Positions 50,436 to 59,090 of a DNA stretch of 64,000 bases are shown here, piece after piece. The translations under genes were made by a program, and so were the position numbers. The notes beneath the pieces were generated by a model that was not told where the DNA came from, searched no databases, and was given only the letters and a program-made list of their open reading frames with translations. Origin of the DNA: Falsiroseomonas oleicola (GTDB lineage Bacteria; Pseudomonadota; Alphaproteobacteria; Acetobacterales; Acetobacteraceae); contig NZ_JAERQM010000003.1 in the NCBI RefSeq assembly GCF_019029495.1, positions 367,098-431,097 on the forward strand. Reading direction: 5' to 3'. Each line of letters begins with the position of its first letter. Positions within the stretch are counted from its first letter, which is position 1.

Positions 50436-52016
50436 ATGGAGAATGCGGTCGGCCCGTCGTCTTCGTCTTCCCCCACCCAGTTGGCGGAGGTCTGGGCGCG
50501 AATCCGTGGCAGGCTGAAGGAAGAGGTCGGAGAGGTCGAATACCGGACCTGGCTGCGGCAGATGACCCTTGCCTCCGTGCAGGGGGAAGAAGTCACCGTC
50601 CTTCTGCCAACCCGCTTCCTGCGCGACTGGGTGCGTGGCCATTACGGCGACCGCCTGCGCGCGCTGTGGCAGGCGGAGTTGCAGACGATCCGCCGGCTGG
50701 AATTCCGGGTGGCGCCGGAGGGCCGCGCCACCGATTCCCGTGCACAGTCCCTGGCGGAGCCGCGCATGTCGGCGGTCATGGAGCCTGCCGCCGCTCCGGA
50801 GCCGGAGCACAGGTCGCGACCCAACCGCATCGCCCCCCGTGTGCTGGCCGCGGAGCCCGCGGAAGCGCAGGGGCTGGCGGAGCCGCTCGGCCGACCCGCG
50901 GAGGCCCGGTCTGCTGACGCCCGGTCTGCTGAGGCCCGGTCTGCTGAGCCGCGCCCCGGCGATGCGCGCGGCGACTGGACCGCACCGCTGGACCCGCGCT
51001 TCACCTTCGACAGCTTCGTCGTCGGCAAGCCGAATGAATTCGCCTATGCCTGCGCCCGCCGCGTGTCGGAACAGCCGGCCAGCCAGGGCTTCAACCCGCT
51101 GTTCCTGTATGGCGGCGTCGGCCTGGGCAAGACCCATCTGATGCATGCCTGCGCCTGGGCGATCCGCGACCATGGCACCGCCGATGGCCGGCCGCCGCTG
51201 ACCGTCGCCTATATGTCCGCCGAGAAGTTCATGTACCGCTTCATCGCGGCGCTGCGCAGCCAGAGCACGATGGAGTTCAAGGAAAGCCTGCGCAGCGTCG
51301 ATGTGCTGCTGATCGACGACCTTCAGTTCCTGATCGGCAAGGACAACACCCAGGAAGAATTCTTCCACACCTTCAATGCCCTGGTGGATGCCGGCAAGCA
51401 GATCATCGTCTCCTCCGACAAGTCGCCCTCCGACCTGTCGGGCATCGAGGATCGGCTGCGCACCCGACTGGGCTGCGGCATGGTGGCTGACCTGCATGCC
51501 ACCACCTACGAACTCCGCATCTCCATCCTGCAGGCCAAGGCGCAGAGCCAGGGCGTGCCGGTGCCGGCCAAGGTGATGGAATTCCTGGCCCACAAGATCA
51601 CCTCCAACGTGCGGGAGCTGGAGGGCGCGCTGAACCGGCTGATCGCCCATGCCAATCTGTTCGGTCGCCCGGTGACGCTGGAAAACGCGCAGGAGGTGCT
51701 GCACGACATCCTGCGCGCCCATGACCGCCGGGTGACGATCGAGGAAATCCAGAAGCGTGTGGCGGAGCATTACAACATCCGCCTGACCGACATGTCCTCC
51801 CCCCGCCGTGCACGCGCCGTGGCGCGGCCGCGGCAGGTGGCGATGTATCTGGCGAAGCAGCTCACCAGCCGGTCCCTGCCCGAGATCGGCCGCCGCTTCG
51901 GTGGCCGCGACCACACCACGGTGATGCACGCGGTCAGCCGCGTGGCGGAGCTGATGCAGGCCGACAGCGCCTTTGCCGAGGATGTCGAGCTGCTGCGCCG
52001 GATGCTGGAGACTTAA
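50436..52016 (+). CDS. dnaA: Chromosomal replication initiator protein
   Basis: This AAA+ protein opens the origin. The 526-residue form starting at 50436 (MENAVGPSSSSS) has domain I (VWARIRGRLKEEVGEVEYRTWL), a long variable linker (residues about 95-180), Walker A GGVGLGKTHLMHA near 225, Walker B DVLLIDDLQFL, and the domain IV signature GGRDHTTVMHAVSRV near the C-terminus. The linker contains a tandem 15-base repeat coding for RSADA/RSAEA units. It is longer than the typical DnaA of about 460-490 residues because of this linker. The stop lies 19 bases before a 44-base palindromic repeat. Confidence 0.97.
   Translation: MENAVGPSSSSSPTQLAEVWARIRGRLKEEVGEVEYRTWLRQMTLASVQGEEVTVLLPTRFLRDWVRGHYGDRLRALWQAELQTIRRLEFRVAPEGRATDSRAQSLAEPRMSAVMEPAAAPEPEHRSRPNRIAPRVLAAEPAEAQGLAEPLGRPAEARSADARSAEARSAEPRPGDARGDWTAPLDPRFTFDSFVVGKPNEFAYACARRVSEQPASQGFNPLFLYGGVGLGKTHLMHACAWAIRDHGTADGRPPLTVAYMSAEKFMYRFIAALRSQSTMEFKESLRSVDVLLIDDLQFLIGKDNTQEEFFHTFNALVDAGKQIIVSSDKSPSDLSGIEDRLRTRLGCGMVADLHATTYELRISILQAKAQSQGVPVPAKVMEFLAHKITSNVRELEGALNRLIAHANLFGRPVTLENAQEVLHDILRAHDRRVTIEEIQKRVAEHYNIRLTDMSSPRRARAVARPRQVAMYLAKQLTSRSLPEIGRRFGGRDHTTVMHAVSRVAELMQADSAFAEDVELLRRMLET
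50904..50948 (+). repeat. 15-base tandem repeat in the DnaA linker
   Basis: Three copies of gcccggtctgctga start at 50904, 50919 and 50934 with a 15-base period, so the frame is kept. They encode the A-R-S-A-(D/E) units of the unstructured domain II. Such repeats are prone to copy-number variation between strains. Confidence 0.85.
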
Positions 52017-52034
52017 TCAGACCTCAAGGACCGA

Positions 52035-52078
52035 GCCCTCTCCCCCTGACAGGGGGAGAGGGTTGGGTGAGGGGGGCT
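52035..52078. repeat. Dispersed 44-base palindromic repeat, copy 2
   Basis: Identical over all 44 bases to 36444-36487. It is placed between the dnaA stop and the convergent ArcS-like gene stop. The inverted arms (ctctccccct / agggggagag) would form a hairpin in RNA from either strand. Confidence 0.9.
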
Positions 52079-52086
52079 GCGCCGGG

Positions 52087-53115
52087 CTACGCGGCCTTCG
52101 CAACCTTCGTCGGCAGCACCGCCGCCAGCAGATCCTCCAGCAATTCCGGCAGGGCCAGCGGCGTCGCATCGCCGCCGCCCCGTCCAAAATGCCCGGCCGC
52201 CTCCGCCGGCGTGCGGCCCAGGCGCTTTGCCAGGCGCAGCAGCGCCTCCGCGCATTGCGGCCGCGTCGGCAAAGCGGTGAGGGCGAGGTCCGGCGGCAGC
52301 AGGTCGTTCGCGCCGGTCAGGGCCAGCCGTTCCGCCCCCACCTGCCGCGTCGCCACGATGCCATGCGCCGGGCGCTCCGCCTTCGCCACGACGAAGCTGC
52401 GATGCGTCAGCCCGGGCGCAACCCAGGAGATGCGGCGCGCATAGAGATGGCCGAAGCGGCCCAGCGCCTCCGCCACCGCGCGTGCCATGGCGTTGTGCAT
52501 TTCGACATGGGCACGCTTCTCGTTGGGCCCCCATTTCCAGCGTGAGGCGGAAACGCGCACCGCCGTGGAATCCGCGCGCCAGGGGGAAACGGCATTGCCG
52601 CGATCCTCGAACAGGCCGGGATCGTCATAGAGCACGGCAGGCGACGTGCCGCCCGGCCAGGTCAGCATATGCTCATAGGGCACCAGGCCGAGCGGCTCGC
52701 TGATGACCGCGCGATGCACCACCACGCCGCTGGGATGGGCCAGCGGCGCCAAGCTGAACAGCGCCTCCGGCTCCTCCTCGGCGCGGAAGGCCAGCAGCAC
52801 CGGGTCGGCCGGCGCGCTGGGCACGAAGCCCGCGGCGATCAGCGCGGCGTTGATGCGGCGATGCTCGGTCGAGAGGATATAGGGCTTTGTTCGCGTGCAA
52901 GGCAGCAGCAGCAGCACATGCTCACGCGCATCCGGCAGCTTCGGCGTGTAGTCGCGGCCGACGAAATCCATCCAGGCGGCGATGCGCGGATGCTTCAGCG
53001 AATCCACATTGTCCTGCGGCGAATACAGCGCCAGTGACGGGTCCAGCGTGAAGGGCGCGCGGAATTTCGCGGCGGATTCGATCAGCCGCTGGGCGCGGTC
53101 ATCGGTGGTGACCAT
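52087..53115 (-). CDS. ArcS-signature (DUF5591-like) protein
   Basis: The 342-residue protein has the segment PCTRTKPYILSTEH at residues 72-85, an exact fit to the archaeosine synthase signature PC-x3-KPY-x2-S-x2-H. It is followed by SEPLGLVPYE near 140, which resembles the ArcS core (DUF5591) where a similar PLGLVP segment occurs. The protein has no tRNA-guanine transglycosylase or PUA domain and no signal peptide. In archaea ArcS adds lysine to the nitrile of preQ0 in tRNA. Here the gene ends a catabolic operon, three bases from a dihydroxyphthalate-decarboxylase-like gene. Function in this bacterium is unknown. Start ATG 53115 has a GGAG ribosome binding site within the upstream gene. Confidence 0.65.
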   Translation of the reverse strand: MVTTDDRAQRLIESAAKFRAPFTLDPSLALYSPQDNVDSLKHPRIAAWMDFVGRDYTPKLPDAREHVLLLLPCTRTKPYILSTEHRRINAALIAAGFVPSAPADPVLLAFRAEEEPEALFSLAPLAHPSGVVVHRAVISEPLGLVPYEHMLTWPGGTSPAVLYDDPGLFEDRGNAVSPWRADSTAVRVSASRWKWGPNEKRAHVEMHNAMARAVAEALGRFGHLYARRISWVAPGLTHRSFVVAKAERPAHGIVATRQVGAERLALTGANDLLPPDLALTALPTRPQCAEALLRLAKRLGRTPAEAAGHFGRGGGDATPLALPELLEDLLAAVLPTKVAKAA

Positions 53116-53118
53116 GGG

Positions 53119-54096
53119 TCAGGTCTCCAGCAGGGAGGCGGGGAAGAGATCCTCCGGCGTCAGGTCGCGCGTCAGCAGGCCCTCCGCGCGGATGTAGCGG
53201 ATGAGAGTGGCGAACATGTCGCGATTGGCGGCGAAGCCGGTGGACCAGAAGGCGGGGCCGAGCAGGCGCTCCGTTTCCTCCAGTTGCTGGGCCAGGAAGG
53301 GCAGGCCGACGGCGAGCGTCGCGCTGTCATGCAGCCGCAGCCGCGCCAGGCGCTGGGATTCCGTGAAGGCGTCGTACAGCGCGCGTGGCAGTCCCGGATT
53401 TTCGTCCACGAAGCGGCGCTTCACCGCGATCAGGTGCATCGGCGGGAATATTTTCGTGCGGGCGAAATAATCCAGTTCGGCCGCCATGGGGTCGGCGAAA
53501 AGGCGTCCCACCTTGTCGGGCGCGGTGAAAAAGCTGTCGGGCGCGCGGGCAGTGTAGAGGGCGTCGATCTCGCCCGCTTCCAGCATCTCCGACAGGCTGC
53601 GATCGGTGACGTGTTCGATGGCCACCCCGTCCGGGTATTGCTGCGGATGATCCTCGCCGGCGCGCGCCTCGTTCAGCCCGGCATTGACGTAGATCGGGGA
53701 TCGCCACGGCAGGTCGTAATGTTCATCGAAAATGCCACGCAGCCAGACGGCGGCGGCCATGTCCCAGACCATGGTGCCGATGCGCCGGCCCACGAGATCG
53801 GCCGGCTTCGTCAGCCCCTTCGCCTTGTTCACGAAGACGCAGGAGAAGCGGAAATGGCGCGAGGGAAACACGGGAATGCCGACATAATCCTGTTGCGGCC
53901 TGTCAAAGTGCCGCAGCCAGGTGGCGATGGGGAATTCGCAGCAATCGAAGCGGTGATGCGTCATCTGCAGATTGAACAGCGGCTGCAGCGGCATGACGGT
54001 GGTCTCCGCCGCCACGCCGGCGATCGGCACGCGGCCTTCCGCCAAGGCGCGGGCGCGATCGCAGTCGGAGACACCGATGGTGAGGCGCAAGGTCAT
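53119..54096 (-). CDS. 4,5-dihydroxyphthalate decarboxylase-like / NMT1-type protein
   Basis: The 325-residue protein begins LRLTIGVSDCDRARALAEGRV and contains IPVFPSRHFRFSCVFVNKAKG and ADLVGRRIGTMVWDMAAAVWLRGI. These are typical of the family containing 4,5-dihydroxyphthalate decarboxylase, whose fold is a periplasmic-binding-protein fold. There is no signal peptide, which favours a cytoplasmic enzyme over a binding protein. ATG 54096 overlaps the amidase stop by four bases. A decarboxylase role is possible, but many family members have no assigned reaction. Confidence 0.75.
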   Translation of the reverse strand: MTLRLTIGVSDCDRARALAEGRVPIAGVAAETTVMPLQPLFNLQMTHHRFDCCEFPIATWLRHFDRPQQDYVGIPVFPSRHFRFSCVFVNKAKGLTKPADLVGRRIGTMVWDMAAAVWLRGIFDEHYDLPWRSPIYVNAGLNEARAGEDHPQQYPDGVAIEHVTDRSLSEMLEAGEIDALYTARAPDSFFTAPDKVGRLFADPMAAELDYFARTKIFPPMHLIAVKRRFVDENPGLPRALYDAFTESQRLARLRLHDSATLAVGLPFLAQQLEETERLLGPAFWSTGFAANRDMFATLIRYIRAEGLLTRDLTPEDLFPASLLET

Positions 54097-55262
54097 GCGA
54101 GGCGAGCTCCGAGCGTTTCGGCGGCGGCCAGCAGCGCCGCATCCTGATAGGGGGCGCCGACCAGCGACAGGCCGATGGGAATGCCATCGAGCGTGCCGGC
54201 GGGGATGTTCACCTGCGGCAGGCGGCACAGGCTGGCGACGCAGGTCAGTGCGAGTGTCCTGTCGCGGAAGGCGACCTGCGCGGAAACCGGCGCATCGCGC
54301 AACGGCGGCAGGTCATGCGCCGTGGGGATCACCAGGATGCCATCCCTGCCCAGCAGCGCATGCAGCCGCGCGGTCAGCCTTTCGCGTTCGCGCCAGGCCA
54401 AGGCGATGGCATCCGGCGTGACGGTGGCGGCGAGCTCGATGCGATCCGCCACGGCGGGGCTGAGCTTGCGGCCGGGCTCGCGCGCCCAGGTGCCGTGCGT
54501 GGTCCAGAGCTCGCCCAATTGCAGCGGTCGGAAGGTGTCGAGCCAATGCGCGGCGCCTTCCGCATATAGCGTGATGCCTTGGGCCGGCCCGAGGTTTTGG
54601 GCCGCATCGCGCAGGGCTGCGCCGAGCGTGGGCAGCGGAATTTCGAAGGCGTCCTCGGCGATCAGCAGGCGCGGCGTGATGTCGGGCGCGGGGCCGAAGA
54701 AGACCTCGCCGATGCGGCGCAGCAGCGCGGCATCACGGGCGAACCAGCCCACCGTGTCGATGCTCGGCGCCATCGGCATCACGCCGGCGACGGAAACGCG
54801 ACCATGCGTGGTGCGGATGCCGTAGAGGCCGCAGAAGGAGGACGGCACGCGGACGGAGCCGCCGGTATCCGTGCCGAAGGCGAAGTCGCAGAGTCCGGCG
54901 GCGACCGCGGCGGCGGAGCCGGAGGAAGAACCGCCCGGCACGCGGTCCGGCGCGCGCGGATTGATTGGCGCGCCGTAATGCGGGTTCTCACCGAACAGCC
55001 CACTGGCGATCTCATCCGTATGCGTCTTGCCGATCAGCGTCGCGCCGGCATCGAGCACCGGCAGCAAGGCGGAGGCGGTGGTGAGCGAGACGGGCGCATC
55101 CCGCAGCCGGTCCGGATTGCCCCAGCCGCTGCGCGTGCCCGCCACATCGAACAGGTCTTTCACCGCGAAGGTCAGGCCGGCGAGCGGGCCGGTGGCGGCG
55201 CCTTCGATGCGGATGTCGCCATGCGCCACGAAGGCGCTGGCGCGGATCTCTTCCAGATTCAT
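54093..55262 (-). CDS. Amidase signature family protein
   Basis: The 389-residue enzyme has the Ser-cisSer-Lys triad regions: TFAVKDLFDVAGT (Lys near 34), PGGSSSGSAAAVAAG and GTDTGGSVRVPSSFCG. It should hydrolyse an amide to a carboxylate and ammonia or an amine. Length is shorter than the family average of about 450, but the triad is intact. It overlaps both hpaB-like and decarboxylase-like genes by four bases, which indicates translational coupling. The substrate is unknown. Confidence 0.92.
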   Translation of the reverse strand: MNLEEIRASAFVAHGDIRIEGAATGPLAGLTFAVKDLFDVAGTRSGWGNPDRLRDAPVSLTTASALLPVLDAGATLIGKTHTDEIASGLFGENPHYGAPINPRAPDRVPGGSSSGSAAAVAAGLCDFAFGTDTGGSVRVPSSFCGLYGIRTTHGRVSVAGVMPMAPSIDTVGWFARDAALLRRIGEVFFGPAPDITPRLLIAEDAFEIPLPTLGAALRDAAQNLGPAQGITLYAEGAAHWLDTFRPLQLGELWTTHGTWAREPGRKLSPAVADRIELAATVTPDAIALAWRERERLTARLHALLGRDGILVIPTAHDLPPLRDAPVSAQVAFRDRTLALTCVASLCRLPQVNIPAGTLDGIPIGLSLVGAPYQDAALLAAAETLGARLA

Positions 55263-56719
55263 TCGGCGGCATCCCTGTGTGCGGGTCGATCGAGGCCGTA
55301 GCTGCCCATGAAGCCCTCGACAAAGGCCTTCTCCCGCGCCCAGTCGTGGAAGCGGTAGCTGTTGCCGCGCGTGACGAAGGGCGCACCGGAATAGAACATC
55401 TCGTATTGCAGATGGCGCGATCCGAATTCGGAACCGATGGCATCCCAGACCAGCTTCATCAGTTTTACGCGCCCTTCGCTATCCGTGACGGGCGAGCGTT
55501 GCGCGGCGTGGATGAGGCCCTCGATCTCGCCACCGTCGAAATCGGCGGCGGAGGACGGCACCATGATGACGCCACCGCCAGCAAGGCCGCGGATGGCTTC
55601 GATGAATTCGGGGTAGGTGGTCTGGGCGATGACCTGGGCGGTGACCAGCATCGGGCGGTTGGGCACGAAGTAGCCGTGGAATTCTTCGCCCGCCGCTTCC
55701 ATGGCGACGACCAGCGCCTCGATATTACTCGACTTCGCCGCCAACAAGCCGAGCGTTTCGCGCGTCTGCGGAAACCCCAGAATGCCGTTCACCTCGGCCA
55801 CCTTGTGCGCGAGGCCCAGAAGAAAACGCAGCTTCACCATCAGCCGCACGATGCACTGGTAGTTCTGCATCACATGCGCCCGCGTCTCATGCCACTGCGC
55901 CTGGGCCATGCGCAGGTCCTTATGGACGAAGACGCGGTCCCAGGGGATTTTCACATCGTCGAAGAACACAACGGCATCGTTCTCATCGAAGCGTGATGAG
56001 AGCGGGTAGTCGAAGGTGGAGGTGGCGGCGGCTTCGTAGCTGCGGCGGGAATGCAGCTTCACGCCTCTGGTCGCCATCGGCGTGACGGCGGTGAACGCAA
56101 AAGCCTCATCGCCGGCGCCGAGGGCGGCGAAGCCGGAAACCATCAGGTCATTCGCCATGATACCGCTGGTCGCCAGCATCTTGGCGCCGCGGATGGTGAT
56201 GCCGTGGCTGTCCTCATCCACCACGCTGGCGACCAGCCCACCACCTGGCTGGTCCTTCGCGGACTTCGATTTGTCCGCCTGCGGATTGACGATGACGTAG
56301 GACAGGAAGCGGTCGGCATCGCGCGCCTGCCGGAAGTAGTCGGCCAGCGCTGCGGCGCGTGCAGGTTCGTAGGCGTGCAGGCCCATCATGAAACCCGCAA
56401 AAGTGGAGGCGACATGGTCCGGTGAGCGGCCGATCATGCCGCAGCTCTGTTCCGCCCAGCGTTCCATGGCGCGGCGGCGCGTGACCAGCTCGGCATGGTT
56501 GCGCGGCAACGACCAGGCGAGGTTGGCCTGCGCCCCCGTCTCCGTCGTGAATGTCATGTCGGCGGGGTGCCGCGCCTGGTAGTCGTACAGCGCGGCGGCG
56601 GAGGCGACGGCGCCGGCGAAGGCGGGATCGGTGGTGACATCCTGCACGCGCCGGCCATCGATGAAGATGGTGCGGTCATCCCGCAGGCTGCGCAGATGGG
56701 CGGCGCCATCCTTGACCAT
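55259..56719 (-). CDS. HpaB-like flavin-dependent monooxygenase (4-hydroxyphenylacetate 3-hydroxylase family)
   Basis: The 486-residue protein has the HpaB N-terminal pattern (YLRSLRDDR-like HLRSLRDDRTIFIDGRRV), FMMGLHAYEP, SGIMANDLMVSGF, the flavin-site FDENDAVVFFDDVKIPWDRVFVH and the C-terminal GGGVIMVPSS region. These oxygenases use free FADH2 from a separate reductase (HpaC), and no hpaC is in the window. ATG 56719 is chosen; the open frame upstream overlaps the next gene. It probably hydroxylates or oxidatively opens a ring of the pathway's substrate. Confidence 0.88.
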   Translation of the reverse strand: MVKDGAAHLRSLRDDRTIFIDGRRVQDVTTDPAFAGAVASAAALYDYQARHPADMTFTTETGAQANLAWSLPRNHAELVTRRRAMERWAEQSCGMIGRSPDHVASTFAGFMMGLHAYEPARAAALADYFRQARDADRFLSYVIVNPQADKSKSAKDQPGGGLVASVVDEDSHGITIRGAKMLATSGIMANDLMVSGFAALGAGDEAFAFTAVTPMATRGVKLHSRRSYEAAATSTFDYPLSSRFDENDAVVFFDDVKIPWDRVFVHKDLRMAQAQWHETRAHVMQNYQCIVRLMVKLRFLLGLAHKVAEVNGILGFPQTRETLGLLAAKSSNIEALVVAMEAAGEEFHGYFVPNRPMLVTAQVIAQTTYPEFIEAIRGLAGGGVIMVPSSAADFDGGEIEGLIHAAQRSPVTDSEGRVKLMKLVWDAIGSEFGSRHLQYEMFYSGAPFVTRGNSYRFHDWAREKAFVEGFMGSYGLDRPAHRDAAE

Positions 56720-56720
56720 G

Positions 56721-58172
56721 TCAGACTCCCATTCGATCCGAGGCGAGGGTGAGGTCCACAAGCTCCGCCTCGTCATAGGCGAGCAGCGAGTCGTAATCCG
56801 CGTCCGCCTGTTCGCGGAACAGGTCCCGGGCAATGCCGCGCGCGATGCGTTCCACCGTCGGGCGCAGCGTCGAGATGCCGGCGGAGGAGGCGGTGGAGGG
56901 CATGGCGGCGAAGGAGGAGGACCGCAGCCGCGCCAACCAGGGCGCGGCACCGGGGCTGCGTTCCGTGAAAGCAAAACTGTCGGTGAGGTAGGGGTAGGCG
57001 CCGAGCAGTCTGTCTTCCACGGCCGGCGCAAAGCGGTCGCGCCACAGCGCGATGTCACTGGCAACCGCCGAAAATTCGGGACGCAGCGAAAGGTCCACCA
57101 CCAGCCCGGTGCCGACGATCAGGAAGTCGGCCTCCAGCGTCGCCCGCGGCGTCTCCAAGCGGATCGCCTCGCCCGCCATGCCCAGCCCCGTCAGCGGCGC
57201 GCCCAGATGCAGGAAGAAGCGGTCATGCGCGGCGCATCTCGAAAACGTCTCCTGCGGCGGCGGCTGGTTGAGCGCGAACAGCGTCCGCATGAACCGCCAC
57301 TTCTGGGAATCCGGCAGATCGACGAAATGGTGCAGGAATCCGAAGAACTCCATCCAGCGATTGGGGTTTACGGAAGGCAGCACCGGCCGCCGCGCCAGAA
57401 GATCGACGCGCGCCGCCCCGGCTTCCAGCGCTGTCGCGGCATTGTCGAAGGCGGAGGCGCCGGCGCCCAGAACGGCGACGCGCTTGCCTGCCAGTGCGGC
57501 AAAATCCACCGCCTGCGCGGTATGGGCGTAGTGGGTGGTGGGCAGCGCCTGCGCGATCATCGCCGGCACCTGCCAGCCGCCATTGCCGTCCAGCCCCGTG
57601 GCCAGCACCACCTGCCGTGCCAGCAGGCGCCGCGCCGTGCCATCCGCATGCACGGCCTGCACGGCCAGCAGCGTGTCCCCTTCGGGCGCGATGCCGGTCA
57701 CGCGCCAGCCATGCCGCACCGGCAGGACCAGCACGCGTTGCAGCCAGGTGAGATAGGCGTGCCAGTCCTCCCGCCCGATCTTGTGCAGCGCGTCCCAGGC
57801 GGCCTGCCCATGCCGCGCCTCATACCAGGCGCGCACGGAAAGCGAGGGCAGGCCGAGCTCCGGCCCCGTGACGTGCTTCGGCGTGCGCAGCGTGTGCATG
57901 CGGGCGAAGCGGGTCCAGACGCCCGCCTTGCCCTCCCGCTCGGCCTCCAGCACCGCGATGTTCTCGATGCGCGCGCGCTTCAGGGCGAAGGCCGTGGCCA
58001 AGCCGCATTGCCCGCCACCGACCACCAGCACGTCCAGCACCGGCCCTTCCGGATGCGCCACCGGCCGCACCCAGGGCCGCGCAGGATAGGCCAGCGTTGC
58101 CAGTTCCCAGGCCACGCGCGATTCCAGTCGCGTGAACGCGTCGTCCAGATACGGAGGTGTGAGGCTGTCCAT
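56721..58172 (-). CDS. Flavin-containing monooxygenase-like FAD/NAD(P) oxidoreductase
   Basis: The 483-residue form starting at 58172 (MDSLTPPYLDDAFTRLES) has two dinucleotide-binding motifs, VLVVGGGQCGLATAFALKRA and RVAVLGAGASAFDNAATAL, as in flavin monooxygenases and related enzymes. An aromatic-rich segment YEARHGQAAWDALHKIGREDW lies between them. The frame continues to 58259, so a longer form is possible. It starts 132 bases after the preceding binding-protein stop, the largest gap in the cluster, so a second promoter may exist here. Substrate unknown. Confidence 0.85.
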   Translation of the reverse strand: MDSLTPPYLDDAFTRLESRVAWELATLAYPARPWVRPVAHPEGPVLDVLVVGGGQCGLATAFALKRARIENIAVLEAEREGKAGVWTRFARMHTLRTPKHVTGPELGLPSLSVRAWYEARHGQAAWDALHKIGREDWHAYLTWLQRVLVLPVRHGWRVTGIAPEGDTLLAVQAVHADGTARRLLARQVVLATGLDGNGGWQVPAMIAQALPTTHYAHTAQAVDFAALAGKRVAVLGAGASAFDNAATALEAGAARVDLLARRPVLPSVNPNRWMEFFGFLHHFVDLPDSQKWRFMRTLFALNQPPPQETFSRCAAHDRFFLHLGAPLTGLGMAGEAIRLETPRATLEADFLIVGTGLVVDLSLRPEFSAVASDIALWRDRFAPAVEDRLLGAYPYLTDSFAFTERSPGAAPWLARLRSSSFAAMPSTASSAGISTLRPTVERIARGIARDLFREQADADYDSLLAYDEAELVDLTLASDRMGV

Positions 58173-58304
58173 GGTGGCACGGAATCCTGGCGACGATGAT
58201 GCGTGTTCCCCAAAGGGGTTCCGCCATTTCATGTCGCCCAGGCCCGAATCTACGGCCAACCGGGGCGACAGCAGTCTAGCATGGCGCGATGCCGCGTAAA
58301 TGCC

Positions 58305-59090
58305 TCAGCCGGCGGGCGCGAACCATTTCGCATCGAGCGCGGCGAGAAAGCCATCGCCCTGCATGGCGGCGAGATGCCGGTTGATCTCCGCCATCAGGGA
58401 GGCGTCTTCCTTGCGCGTGTTGATGCCCACATCCCGTGCATCCCAGACCGGGGAGACACCAAGCCGCACGCGGCTGTTGCGGGCGATGTTCCAGCGCAGC
58501 ACGGGCTGGGTGTTCACCACGCATTCCACGCGGCCGATCACCAGATCCTGCAGGGCCAGCGGGAACTCGTTATAGACGCGAATCTCCTTCACGGCCGTGC
58601 CGTGATTGTCGCGCACATAGCGCTCGCCGGAGGTGCCGACCTGAACGCCGACGATGCGCCCGGCCAGATCCTCCGGCCGGTCGATCACCAGGTTGGGGCG
58701 GTAGCCCGCGGCGATGCCGGTCTTGTAGTAGGGGGTGGAGAAGGCGATGCGGTCGGCGCGGTCCTGAGTCCAGGTCATCGCGGTGATGAGGGTATCGACG
58801 CGGCCGGAGGTCAGCGCCGCGATCAACCCGGCGAAGGAAATCACCTGCCACTGGATGCGCAGCCCCATGCGCTTGCCGAGTTCCTCGCCGAGATCGACGT
58901 CAAAGCCCGTCAGCGTGCCGGCCTGCATGAATTCGAATGGCGGAAAGGCGCCGCCATTGCCGACATTCAACACGCCCGCGGCGCGCACCCGCGCCAGCGT
59001 GTCGCCAGTCTGTGCCGTGGCGAGGGAGGGTGCGGCGAGGCTCGCGGCCAGCACCGCGCGGCGGGTGACGATCATGCTTGTGTCCTTCAT
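58305..59090 (-). CDS. Amino-acid-type ABC transporter binding protein (SBP family 3)
   Basis: The 261-residue protein has a signal peptide ([19 protein letters not shown], cleavage near ATAQ) and family 3 motifs: [46 protein letters not shown] and [13 protein letters not shown]. Such proteins bind amino acids, opines or other polar nitrogen compounds. Its ATG overlaps the ATPase stop by four bases. The ATPase and permease are in the same operon, so the importer is complete. Confidence 0.92.
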   Translation of the reverse strand: MKDTSMIVTRRAVLAASLAAPSLATAQTGDTLARVRAAGVLNVGNGGAFPPFEFMQAGTLTGFDVDLGEELGKRMGLRIQWQVISFAGLIAALTSGRVDTLITAMTWTQDRADRIAFSTPYYKTGIAAGYRPNLVIDRPEDLAGRIVGVQVGTSGERYVRDNHGTAVKEIRVYNEFPLALQDLVIGRVECVVNTQPVLRWNIARNSRVRLGVSPVWDARDVGINTRKEDASLMAEINRHLAAMQGDGFLAALDAKWFAPAG

